The position numbers were made by a program, and so were the translations under genes. From assembly GCA_964505475.1 (NCBI GenBank), contig CAZDIJ010000007.1, forward strand, positions 8,606 to 72,605: a stretch of 64,000 nt of DNA, given 5' to 3'. The notes beneath the pieces were generated by a model. It ran no database searches. It was not told the origin of the DNA and saw only the letters and a program-made list of their open reading frames with translations. The stretch comes from JAGXQV01 sp964505475. Its GTDB lineage: Bacteria; Pseudomonadota; Gammaproteobacteria; Burkholderiales; Sulfuricellaceae. This document shows, one piece after another, positions 1 through 8,683 of the stretch (its first letter is position 1; the number at the start of each line of letters is the position of its first letter).

Positions 1-192
1 GGCATCGTCGAGCATTTTCTTGGTATCGAGCACCGCTTGCTTGGTCGGCTCCAGCACCGCGTCCATGCGCCGCAGCACGCACATCGGCAGGATTACATCG
101 GGATACTTGCCGCGCTTGAAGAGGTCGCGCAGCACGTCGTCGGCGATACCCCAGATGAAGGAAACGATTTTGTTGTGGGTGGCTTGATCCAT
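1..192 (-). CDS. hsdM: Type I restriction-modification DNA methyltransferase subunit M, N-terminus (runs off window)
   Basis: Only the first 64 codons are present; the gene continues beyond the left edge. The peptide starts MDQATHNKIVSFIWGIADDV and contains DLFKRGKY, ILPMCVLRRMD and LEPTKQAVLD, which is the characteristic N-terminal helical domain of HsdM-type N6-adenine methyltransferases. The SAM-binding and NPPF catalytic motifs lie outside the window. HsdM pairs with HsdS for target recognition and with HsdR for cleavage; none of these can be seen here, so whether the system is complete is unknown. The start is the ATG at 192, eleven bases after the SDR gene upstream on the same strand. 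Confidence 0.88.
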   Translation of the reverse strand, partial: MDQATHNKIVSFIWGIADDVLRDLFKRGKYPDVILPMCVLRRMDAVLEPTKQAVLDTKKMLDDA

Positions 193-203
193 GGTCTTTC
201 AGA

Positions 204-1064
204 TTATCTTTTTCCGCCGCCGCTCGCTTTGAGCAGCACCCAATCCATGGCGCACTGCGGCAGGATGCGTTTCAAAAAAGCGAACAGATGGGTAGGTATG
301 GTGACCGCGTAGCGCGCCTTGGGATGACGGCTCTCCAGGGCGTGGATGACTTTTTCCAGTACCGCTTCCGGCGGAAGAGTGAAAGGAGCCGCCGGGCCGG
401 GCTTTTCCAGGCGGCGCTCCATGGCCAGGTATTTTTCCCGGTGCACGCTGTGCTCGGCGTCGATGTTGCGCTTGTAGGCCTCGTAGGCATTGGCGCGGAA
501 GCGGCTCTCGATCGGCCCCGGCTCGATCAGGCTGACGTGGATGCCGCTGCCCGCCAGTTCCAGCCGCAAGGTGTCGGTGATGCCCTCGATGGCGAATTTG
601 CTGGCATTGTAGGCGCCGCGGTAAGGCATGGCGGCGAAGCCCAGCACCGAGCTGTTCATGACGATGCGGCCATGCCCTTGGGCGCGCATGACGGGAATCA
701 CCAGGTTGGTCAGTTCCAGCGTGCCGAACAGATTGGTCTCGAACTGTTCGCGCAGCACTTCGCGGCGCAGATCTTCCACCGCCCCCGGCTGGCCGTAGGC
801 GCCGTTGTTGAACAGGGCGTCGAGGCGACCGCCGCAGCGCGCCAGCACTTCCGCCACGGCCTGGTGGATGGAGGCGGAATCGGCCAGGTCGAGCGGCAAA
901 CTTTCCAGCCCCATGGCCTGCAATTTTTGCAGGTCTTCCGCCTTGCGCGCCGTGGCGAACACCCGATAGCCGCGCTTGGCCAGGCCTGCGGCGACGCACA
1001 GGCCGATGCCGCTGGAGCAGCCGCTGATAAGGATGGCCTTCTGGCACACGTTATGCTGGGTCAT
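204..1064 (-). CDS. Short-chain dehydrogenase/reductase (SDR) family oxidoreductase
   Basis: This is a 286-residue classical SDR. The nucleotide-binding Rossmann motif SGCSSGIG lies near residues 14-21, the NNGAYG motif near 87-92, a catalytic serine in MNSSVLG, and the YxxxK catalytic pair in YNASKF. It should oxidise or reduce a small alcohol or carbonyl substrate with NAD(P)H; the substrate cannot be read from sequence. It is closest in style to the 'retinol dehydrogenase-like' SDRs whose C-terminal tail is extended and hydrophobic. It precedes hsdM by eleven bases, but a functional link to restriction-modification is unlikely. Confidence 0.9.
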   Translation of the reverse strand: MTQHNVCQKAILISGCSSGIGLCVAAGLAKRGYRVFATARKAEDLQKLQAMGLESLPLDLADSASIHQAVAEVLARCGGRLDALFNNGAYGQPGAVEDLRREVLREQFETNLFGTLELTNLVIPVMRAQGHGRIVMNSSVLGFAAMPYRGAYNASKFAIEGITDTLRLELAGSGIHVSLIEPGPIESRFRANAYEAYKRNIDAEHSVHREKYLAMERRLEKPGPAAPFTLPPEAVLEKVIHALESRHPKARYAVTIPTHLFAFLKRILPQCAMDWVLLKASGGGKR

Positions 1065-1141
1065 TATTCGGAAGCATCAAGTTTTCATGCGCGGCGTCGA
1101 TATATTTTACACGGTGCTCTACATTGCCAAGGAGAAACATC

Positions 1142-1324
1142 ATGGGAAAAGAAGACATGATCCGGCGGCTGCTGAGGGAAATCGAGTCCGAGTTTTCCTG
1201 CGCGCTGCGTCACGGACGTATCGACCACAACCAGTTCAACCAGGCCATCAAAAACGAAACGGCTCATCTCCGCGAAAAAAGCTACAGCGAAATCGAGGAA
1301 CTTTACTACACGGCCGCAGCCTGA
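1142..1324 (+). CDS. Small uncharacterised protein
   Basis: A 60-residue charged, mostly helical protein beginning MGKEDMIRRLLREIESEFS and ending EIEELYYTAAA. A strong Shine-Dalgarno (AAGGAGA) sits just upstream of the ATG at 1142, so this start is preferred over an in-frame ATG at 1124. It is divergent from the SDR gene with a 77-base intergenic space. There is no transmembrane segment or recognisable domain. I do not know its function; it is a plausible short conserved beta-proteobacterial hypothetical. Confidence 0.6.
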   Translation: MGKEDMIRRLLREIESEFSCALRHGRIDHNQFNQAIKNETAHLREKSYSEIEELYYTAAA

Positions 1325-1405
1325 TTCGCCGCCGCTCGGCGAGCGGGCAAAGGAAATGAGATCGTGTCCGCGCTCGCGCGGATACGGCGTCAACAACCGG
1401 GGCGT

Positions 1406-1810
1406 TTATTTCACCACTTTGAGCTGGGGCTTGCCGCGCGGCGGGGCGGGCGGCTCCCCGGAAGGCGGAGGAGCCTCCGTCCCGGCATCATCCAGGGCTT
1501 CCTTGGGAAAGGACAACCCCTGGCCATTTTCCCTGGCGTAGATGCCGATCACGTTCGCCACCGGCACCTCGATCTGCCGCGATGCCCCGCCGAAGCGCGC
1601 GGAAAACTCGATCATCTCATTCCCCATCAACAGATTGCGGGTCGCGCCGGAACCGATGTTGAGGACGATTTCGCCGTCCTTGACGAACTCCATCGGCACC
1701 CGCGCCCGGCGATCCACCGCCACCGCGAGGTAAGGGGTAAAGCCGCTGTCGGCGCACCATTCGTAAATGGCGCGGATCAGATAGGGCTTGGTGGGCAGAC
1801 CGTCGCTCAT
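1406..1810 (-). CDS. sspB: ClpXP protease specificity-enhancing factor / stringent starvation protein B
   Basis: SspB delivers ssrA-tagged and some other substrates to ClpXP. The 134-residue product begins MSDGLPTKPYLIRAIYEW, typical of the SspB substrate-binding fold, and contains ARVPMEFVKDGEIVLNIG and NLLMGNEMIEFSARFGG. It ends in a proline-rich flexible tail and the LKVVK ClpX-docking peptide, the equivalent of the E. coli XB motif. The start is set at 1810 because it fits the family N-terminus and lies 11 bases after the sspA stop; the longer in-frame extension reads back through sspA. sspA-sspB is the usual operon. Confidence 0.95.
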   Translation of the reverse strand: MSDGLPTKPYLIRAIYEWCADSGFTPYLAVAVDRRARVPMEFVKDGEIVLNIGSGATRNLLMGNEMIEFSARFGGASRQIEVPVANVIGIYARENGQGLSFPKEALDDAGTEAPPPSGEPPAPPRGKPQLKVVK

Positions 1811-1821
1811 GGTGGATGGCG

Positions 1822-2421
1822 TTATTTGCGCATCGCCTTTTCGGATGCCGTCATCGCCTCGATGAAAGCTGGACGCCCAAACAACCGTTCGCCATATTTC
1901 AGCAGCGGTGCGGCCTGTTTCGGCAGGACGATGCCGTAATGGTCGAGACGCCACAACAGCGGCGCGATGGCCACGTCGAGCATGGAGAATTCCTCGCCCA
2001 GCATGAATTTCTGCTTGGCGAACAGCGGCGCCAGTTGCGACAGATTGTCGCGGATCGTGACGCGCGCCTTGTCGGCGGCTTTCTGGGTGCCGCTTTCGAT
2101 CGCTTCGACATGGCTGAACAATTCATGCTCGAAACGATGCAGGAACAGGCGAGTGCGACCGCGCATCACCGGGTCGGCCGGCATCAACTGGGGATGAGGA
2201 AAACGCTCGTCAATGTATTCGTTGATGATGTTGGCCTCGTGCAGGATCAAATCCCGCTCCACCAGCACCGGCACCTTGTTGTAGGGATTCATCACCGCCA
2301 GGTCTTCTGGCTTGTTGTGGATGTCCACGTCGATGATCTGGAAGTCCATCCCTTTTTCGAACAGCACGATACGGCAGCGTTGGCTGAATGGACAGACGGT
2401 ACCGGAATATAAGGTCATCAT
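1822..2421 (-). CDS. sspA: Stringent starvation protein A, GST-fold RNA polymerase-associated protein
   Basis: A 199-residue glutathione-transferase-fold protein with an N-terminal thioredoxin-like domain (LYSGTVCPFSQRCRIVLFEK) and the NPYNKVPVLVERDLILHEANII segment that identifies SspA. In E. coli SspA binds RNA polymerase and alters transcription in stationary phase and acid stress; it has no GST activity. It lies directly downstream of the cytochrome bc1 operon on the same strand and upstream of sspB, the normal betaproteobacterial order. Confidence 0.95.
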   Translation of the reverse strand: MMTLYSGTVCPFSQRCRIVLFEKGMDFQIIDVDIHNKPEDLAVMNPYNKVPVLVERDLILHEANIINEYIDERFPHPQLMPADPVMRGRTRLFLHRFEHELFSHVEAIESGTQKAADKARVTIRDNLSQLAPLFAKQKFMLGEEFSMLDVAIAPLLWRLDHYGIVLPKQAAPLLKYGERLFGRPAFIEAMTASEKAMRK

Positions 2422-2541
2422 GGTTCTAACTCTCTTTCTCTTCGGCGCTTTCTCGCGGTATGACGGGAAGGCAAACGGGGACGGGCTATGCGCCCGTCCC
2501 CGTCAAGCTTGCTTTTTGTACTGCCAATTACTGCCGGAAGG

Positions 2542-3270
2542 TCAGTGTATGTCCTTCCAGTACTCCTTCTTCAACATATAGGACACCACGCCCAAGGCGC
2601 CCAGCATCAGCAGGACGAAGATGCCGATGATGGGGCGCTTGGCCTTGACCGGCTCACCCATGAACACCAGGTAGTTGACCAGATCGGCCGCCATCGCGTC
2701 ATATTCGGCGGGGGTCATCTTGCCCGGCTTTTCCAGCACCAGCTTGCCGGTGTGGTCGTCCTTGCCTTCATGCTTCAGCACTTGCTCGCCTTGCAGTTCG
2801 TAAAGGACGTGCGGCATGCCGACCTTGTCGAAGGCCACGTTGTTCCAGCCGGTTGGGCGGCTGTCGTCACGGTAGAAGCCACGCAGATAGGTATACAGCC
2901 AGTCCGCGCCGCGCGAGCGGGAAATCACGGAAAGATCGGGCGGGTTGGCGCCGAACCATTCCTTGGCATCCTTCTTGTCGAGCGCCACCTTCATCAGGTC
3001 GCCGACCTTGGCGCCGGTCAGGATCAGGTTGTCCTTGATCTGCTCTTCGGTCAAGCCGATGTCCTGCAAGCGGTTGTAGCGCATGTAGGCGGCGCTGTGG
3101 CAGTTCAGACAATAGTTGACGAAGGTCTTGGCGCCGCGCTGCAACGAGGCGTCGTCGCCCAGGTTGACCGGAGCCTTGTCGAGATGCACGCCGCCCGAGG
3201 CGAAGGCCGCGGCCGAAGCCAGCATGCCCAGCAGGAGCAGACCTTTTTTAGCGATATTCAGCGTATTCAT
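2542..3270 (-). CDS. petC: Cytochrome c1 of the bc1 complex
   Basis: This is the haem c subunit of ubiquinol-cytochrome c reductase, passing electrons from the Rieske cluster to a soluble cytochrome c. The 242-residue protein has an N-terminal Sec signal (about residues 1-25), the covalent haem-binding CLNCH motif in NYCLNCHSAAYMRYN, the axial methionine region VGMPHVLYEL, and a C-terminal membrane anchor (IIGIFVLLMLGALGVVSYML). The ATG at 3270 overlaps the cytochrome b stop as TAATG, so translation is probably coupled; a longer in-frame extension into petB is rejected. Confidence 0.96.
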   Translation of the reverse strand: MNTLNIAKKGLLLLGMLASAAAFASGGVHLDKAPVNLGDDASLQRGAKTFVNYCLNCHSAAYMRYNRLQDIGLTEEQIKDNLILTGAKVGDLMKVALDKKDAKEWFGANPPDLSVISRSRGADWLYTYLRGFYRDDSRPTGWNNVAFDKVGMPHVLYELQGEQVLKHEGKDDHTGKLVLEKPGKMTPAEYDAMAADLVNYLVFMGEPVKAKRPIIGIFVLLMLGALGVVSYMLKKEYWKDIH

Positions 3271-4511
3271 TATCCAGTTACCCTTTCCGGTTCCGGTTTG
3301 CATTTGGCGTTATCCAGCTTGGTGTACCACGGCATTGCAAAGAAGAATGCGAAGTAAACCACGCTCAAAATCTGGGCGAACAGGGTGTACAGCGGGGTTG
3401 CCGGCTGCACGCCGAGCCAGCCCAGGCCAACGAAGCTGACGATGAAGGCGGTCAAGGCATACTTGAAGATCGGGCCGCGATAGCGGATCGACTTGACCTT
3501 GCCCTTATCCAGCCACGGCAGGAAGAACAGCACCACCACCGCCGCGCCCATGGCGATCACGCCCCACACCTGGGTGCCGGCGAACGACGGCACGGCGCGC
3601 AGGATCGCGTAGAAGGGGGTGAAGTACCACACCGGGGCGATATGCTCGGGGGTCTTGAACGGATCGGCGGGAATGAAGTTGTTGTCTTCGATGAAGTAGC
3701 CGCCCATTTCCGGGGCGAAGAACACGATGGCGAAGAACACCATCAGGAACACCACCACGCCGACGATGTCCTTCACCGTGTAATACGGATGGAAGGGAAT
3801 GCCGTCCAGCGGAATGTGTGTGACCGGATCCTTGTTCTTCTTGATCTCGATGCCGTCGGGGTTGTTCGAGCCGACTTCGTGCAGGGCGATGATGTGGGCG
3901 ATCACCAGGAACACCAGCACCAGCGGAATCGCAATCACGTGGAAGGCGAAGAAGCGGTTGAGGGTGGCGTCGGAGATCACGTAGTCGCCGCGGATCCATA
4001 CCGACAGATCGGGACCGATCACGGGAATCGCGTTGAACAGGTTGACGATCACCTGGGCGCCCCAGTAGGACATCTGCCCCCAGGGAAGCAGGTAGCCGAA
4101 GAAGGCTTCGGCCATCAGCGCCAGGTAGATGAGCATGCCGAAAATCCACAGCAGTTCGCGCGGACCACGGTAGGAACCATACATCAGAGCGCGGAACATG
4201 TGCAGATAGACCACCACGAAGAACATCGAGGCGCCGGTCGAGTGCATGTAGCGGATGATCCAGCCGCCCGGCACGTCGCGCATGATGTATTCGACCGAGG
4301 CGAAGGCCATTTCGGCGTCCGGCTTGTAGTTCATGGTCAGGAAAATACCGGTGACGATTTGGATGACCAGCACCAGCAGCGCCAGCGAGCCGAAGAAGTA
4401 CCAGAAGTTGAAATTCTTCGGAGCATAGTATTCGGAAAGATGTTCCTTCCACAGCTTGGACAGCGGGAAACGGTCGTCCACCCACCCCAGGAGGTTAATC
4501 AAGCTATTCAT
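3270..4511 (-). CDS. petB: Cytochrome b of the bc1 complex
   Basis: A 413-residue integral membrane subunit with two b haems and both quinone sites. The four haem-ligand histidines are visible: two in IRYMHSTGASMFFVVVYLHM and two in FAFHVIAIPLVLVFLVIAHI. The Qo-site motif reads PVWYF rather than PEWYF; a valine here is, from memory, seen in other beta/gammaproteobacterial complexes and should not be read as a defect. The gene overlaps petC by one base and follows petA with a 3-base gap. Confidence 0.97.
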   Translation of the reverse strand: MNSLINLLGWVDDRFPLSKLWKEHLSEYYAPKNFNFWYFFGSLALLVLVIQIVTGIFLTMNYKPDAEMAFASVEYIMRDVPGGWIIRYMHSTGASMFFVVVYLHMFRALMYGSYRGPRELLWIFGMLIYLALMAEAFFGYLLPWGQMSYWGAQVIVNLFNAIPVIGPDLSVWIRGDYVISDATLNRFFAFHVIAIPLVLVFLVIAHIIALHEVGSNNPDGIEIKKNKDPVTHIPLDGIPFHPYYTVKDIVGVVVFLMVFFAIVFFAPEMGGYFIEDNNFIPADPFKTPEHIAPVWYFTPFYAILRAVPSFAGTQVWGVIAMGAAVVVLFFLPWLDKGKVKSIRYRGPIFKYALTAFIVSFVGLGWLGVQPATPLYTLFAQILSVVYFAFFFAMPWYTKLDNAKCKPEPERVTG

Positions 4512-4514
4512 TTA

Positions 4515-5108
4515 TCAGGCTCCCTTGCTGTCTTCGCCGATCAACAGGCGAGTGTCGCTAATATACTTGTGAGGGGGGACTTCCAGATTGGTCGGCGCGG
4601 GAACGTCCTTGTAGACGCGGCCGGCCAAGTCGAACTTGGAACCGTGGCACGGGCAGAAAAAGCCGCCGGGCCAGTCGCTGCCCATGTCTGGCGCCCCGAC
4701 ATCCTTGCGGAAGGTCGGCGAACAACCCAGGTGGGTACAGATGCCGACCAGCACCGAAATATTCGGCTTGATCGAACGCCCTTCGTTCTTGCAATAATCC
4801 GGCTGCTGGTTGGCATCCGACTTCGGATCGGCCAGCTTGTCGTCGTGCTTGACCAGCAAATCCATCATCTCCGGGCTGCGGTTCACCACCCACACCGGCT
4901 TGCCGCGCCACTCCACGTTGAGCAGCATGCCCGGCTCGACCTTGCTGATATCCACCTCGACCGGCGCACCGGCTGCCTTGGCACGTTCGCTCGGGAACAT
5001 GCTCAGCACAAAAGGCACCGCTCCCACGACCGCCGCTGCACCACCGACTACGGAGGTGGCTGCGATCAGGAACCGCCGTTTGCTGCGATCCACTGTTTTT
5101 TCACTCAT
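4515..5108 (-). CDS. petA: Ubiquinol-cytochrome c reductase Rieske iron-sulfur subunit
   Basis: A 197-residue 2Fe-2S protein. A twin-arginine-like sequence (SKRRFL) is followed by a hydrophobic anchor at about residues 14-35, so export is presumably by Tat with the anchor retained. Cluster ligands are in CTHLGC and CPCHGSKFD, which are the two Rieske motifs (CxH...CxxH). It is the first gene of petABC. The AT-rich upstream region on the minus strand carries a candidate promoter. Confidence 0.97.
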   Translation of the reverse strand: MSEKTVDRSKRRFLIAATSVVGGAAAVVGAVPFVLSMFPSERAKAAGAPVEVDISKVEPGMLLNVEWRGKPVWVVNRSPEMMDLLVKHDDKLADPKSDANQQPDYCKNEGRSIKPNISVLVGICTHLGCSPTFRKDVGAPDMGSDWPGGFFCPCHGSKFDLAGRVYKDVPAPTNLEVPPHKYISDTRLLIGEDSKGA

Positions 5109-5155
5109 ATCCTGATATCCCCAATGACGGAAATTTTGAAAAACAAAACTCCGCG

Positions 5156-5184
5156 ATTGTACCGAATTCCCCAGGGAAATTTAA
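5156..5184 (-). promoter_or_regulatory. Candidate promoter of petABC
   Basis: On the minus strand a TACAAT -10 hexamer (5156-5161) lies 17 bases from TTAAAT (5179-5184), a weak -35. It is about 48 bases upstream of the petA start, in the AT-rich gap after the Nif3 gene. This is inspection only, with no transcript evidence. Confidence 0.35.
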
Positions 5185-5333
5185 CCCGTTCATCCAAAAA
5201 TCCTAATATTCCACCATAAACAAATTCTATACGTGCCGCCGACAAAGGCGTTCCGGCTTGCCGGGGGAAGAACAGCGGATGTCCGCATCATCTTTAAACC
5301 CGGACAATCCATTAGGCGGTTCTTCGATACCAT

Positions 5334-6080
5334 TCAGGCCGGACTGGGGATTTCCATATAATGGTGTTCGATGCCAAACCGTCCCGCCAGATGCTCGCCC
5401 AGCGCCTGAACGCCGTAACGCTCGGTGGCGTGGTGGCCGGCGGCGATGAAGGCGACGCCGGTTTCGCGCGCCAGATGGACGTGCCGCTCGGAAATCTCGC
5501 CGCTGAGGAATGCATCGGCGCCGAGCCGCACCGCTTCCTCGAAATAATCCTGCCCGCCGCCGCTGCACCAGGCCACCCGGCGAATCGGCCGAGCCGCATC
5601 CCCGATCACCAGCGGCGGCCTATCCAGCGAAGCCGCCACCCATGCCGCCAGCCCCGCCAGCGTTTGCGGCTCTATCGTCCTTCCATGGAAAGCGATGCCC
5701 TGCTCGCCGAAACAGCCGCCCGTCTCGAACCCCAACAGCGCCGCCAGTCGAGCGTTGTTGCCCACCTGCGGATGGGCGTCGAGCGGCAAATGATAGGCGA
5801 GCAGACTGACGCCGTGGCGCAGCAGCCATTCCAGGCGGGCGCGCTTGACGCCGACAACGCGCGCATCCTCGCCCTTCCAGAACCAACCATGGTGCACCAG
5901 CACCGCGTCGGCGCCCGCCGCCACCGCTGCCTTGAGCAATTCCAGACTGGCGGTGACGCCGCTCACCAGCTTGCGGATTTCGGATTTTCCTTCCACCTGC
6001 AAACCGTTCGGACAATAATCACGGAAACGATCGACTTCCAGCAGTTGCCCGGTATAATTTTCCAATTCCTTCAACAACAT
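5334..6080 (-). CDS. Nif3-like dinuclear metal-centre hexameric protein
   Basis: A 248-residue Nif3/YbgI/GTP cyclohydrolase I type 2-like family protein. Metal-binding motifs are VLVHHGWFWK (HHG), LLAYHLPLDAHPQVGNNARLA (YHxPLDxxxxxGNN) and, near the C-terminus, AAGHHATERYG (GH..E). The family forms toroidal hexamers with two metals per subunit; the cellular role is unsettled. I chose ATG 6080 because the minus strand has GGAGGTG just upstream. An in-frame ATG at 6098 is also possible; it would share its CATG palindrome with the start codon of the divergent protease gene. Confidence 0.9.
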   Translation of the reverse strand: MLLKELENYTGQLLEVDRFRDYCPNGLQVEGKSEIRKLVSGVTASLELLKAAVAAGADAVLVHHGWFWKGEDARVVGVKRARLEWLLRHGVSLLAYHLPLDAHPQVGNNARLAALLGFETGGCFGEQGIAFHGRTIEPQTLAGLAAWVAASLDRPPLVIGDAARPIRRVAWCSGGGQDYFEEAVRLGADAFLSGEISERHVHLARETGVAFIAAGHHATERYGVQALGEHLAGRFGIEHHYMEIPSPA

Positions 6081-6096
6081 TTTCACCTCCGAAACC

Positions 6097-7242
<1,146 letters not shown>

Positions 7243-7332
7243 TAAAAGCCGTCGAGGGTTATAAACAGTCGAGAATAGAGAGTTGTGAGTAAAACCGCCG
7301 CGCCGCCCCGCTCTCTACTTCCGCCCCATAAC

Positions 7333-8235
7333 TCACCCGCGCGGATGATGCTTCGCGTGTAGCTGTTTGAGGCGCTCGCGCGCCACGTGGGTATAGATTT
7401 GCGTGGTGGAAATGTCGGCGTGGCCGAGCAGCATCTGCACCACGCGCAAATCGGCGCCGTGGTTGAGCAGGTGGGTGGCGAAGGCATGGCGCAGGGTATG
7501 CGGCGACAGCGCCTTGAGCACCCCGGTCTGTTTGGCGCGGCGCTTGAGCAAATACCAGAATGCCTGGCGCGTCATCGCCTCGCCGCGCTGGGTGACGAAC
7601 AAGGCATCGCTGGCGCGCCCGGCAAGCAGCGGCGGCCGAGCTTCCCCCAGGTAGCGAGCGATCCAGCCGCAGGCCTCCTCGCCCAGAGGCACCAGGCGCT
7701 CCTTGCCGCCCTTGCCCATGACCCGCACCACCCCCATGTCCAGGCTGACCTCGGCGGTTTTCAGCCCAACCAGTTCCGAGACCCGCAGGCCGGTGGCATA
7801 CAGCGTTTCCAGCATGGCCTTGTCGCGCAAGCCCAACAAGTCTTCCGCCGGTATCGCCAGCAACAGTTCAACGTCGGTTTCGCTGAGATTTTTCGGCAGG
7901 GGACGCAATTGTTTCGGGGCGGCGATCTGCAAGGTCGGATCGCCGGCGGTCAGGCCGGCGCGCAACAGGTAGCGGTAGAAACGCTTGAGGCTGGAGAGTT
8001 CGCGGCTGGCGGTGCTCGACCGGGTTTTCACCACCTGGAACTGGTGCTGCAAATAGGCTTCCACGTCACCCTGGACGGCCTCGGGCAGGTCGGCCTTGCC
8101 GCGCGCCCGCTCCAACCAGTCGGCGAAATGGCGCAAATCGCTGCGATAGCTGCCGAGAGTGTTGCGCGCCAGGCCGTCCTCCAGCCACAAGGCATCGCAG
8201 AAGGCGTCAAGCAGATCGTCGTTCCGCTTGCTCAT
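7333..8235 (-). CDS. xerD: Tyrosine recombinase XerD (or XerC)
   Basis: A 300-residue site-specific recombinase that resolves chromosome dimers at dif. It has an N-terminal SAM-like core-binding domain (about 1-90) and a catalytic domain with arginine in YATGLRVSEL, the H-x-x-R box in SPHTLRHAFATHLL, the histidine in LLGHADISTTQIY and the nucleophilic tyrosine in IYTHVARERL. The start at 8235 (MSKRNDD) overlaps the 3' end of ogt by 29 bases; the in-frame extension upstream is a shadow of ogt. XerC and XerD cannot be separated confidently by eye; the sequence looks more XerD-like. Confidence 0.9.
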   Translation of the reverse strand: MSKRNDDLLDAFCDALWLEDGLARNTLGSYRSDLRHFADWLERARGKADLPEAVQGDVEAYLQHQFQVVKTRSSTASRELSSLKRFYRYLLRAGLTAGDPTLQIAAPKQLRPLPKNLSETDVELLLAIPAEDLLGLRDKAMLETLYATGLRVSELVGLKTAEVSLDMGVVRVMGKGGKERLVPLGEEACGWIARYLGEARPPLLAGRASDALFVTQRGEAMTRQAFWYLLKRRAKQTGVLKALSPHTLRHAFATHLLNHGADLRVVQMLLGHADISTTQIYTHVARERLKQLHAKHHPRG

Positions 8236-8683
8236 GACGCAACAGCCAGCGCTTGATGTCGAGCGGGTCGCCGCTGCCGTGCCCCATGAAACCGCCCAGC
8301 CCATCCTTCGCCACCACGCGATGGCAGGGAATGACGATGGGGATCGGATTGGCGCCGCATGCCTGCCCCACCGCGCGTGGCGCGGAATCGAGGCGCCGCG
8401 CCAGTTCGCCGTAGGTCAGCGGTTCGCCGGGCGGGATGGCGCACAGCGCCTGCCATACCCTTTGACGAAACGGGGTGCCCAGCACGCTCAGAGGCAAATC
8501 GAAGGCGAACCGGGAATCGGCGAGATAGGCGGCAAGCTGCTCACATACCCGCGCCGTGAAGGCGTCACACGGCGGCTGGAGCGGCGTTCCGGGAGGCAGG
8601 AAGTCGATCCCGGTCAGGCATTCCCGCGCCGTGCGTATGCCCAGAACGGCGAAGGGGGCTGAGAATAGCGCTTGATAGGTCAT
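8207..8683 (-). CDS. ogt: Methylated-DNA--[protein]-cysteine S-methyltransferase
   Basis: A 158-residue suicide DNA-repair protein that transfers the alkyl group from O6-alkylguanine or O4-alkylthymine to its own cysteine. The active-site motif is IPCHRVVAKDGLGGF, preceded by the helix-turn-helix region YGELARRLDSAPRAVGQACG with the conserved arginine finger. The length matches Ogt without an Ada regulatory domain. It overlaps the exported-protein gene upstream by four bases and xerD downstream by 29, suggesting a small co-transcribed unit. Confidence 0.95.
   Translation of the reverse strand: MTYQALFSAPFAVLGIRTARECLTGIDFLPPGTPLQPPCDAFTARVCEQLAAYLADSRFAFDLPLSVLGTPFRQRVWQALCAIPPGEPLTYGELARRLDSAPRAVGQACGANPIPIVIPCHRVVAKDGLGGFMGHGSGDPLDIKRWLLRHEQAERRSA

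Noticed and set aside
1..192. A complete restriction-modification or defence island at the left edge
   Set aside because: Only the HsdM N-terminus is inside the window; the neighbours to the right are housekeeping genes.
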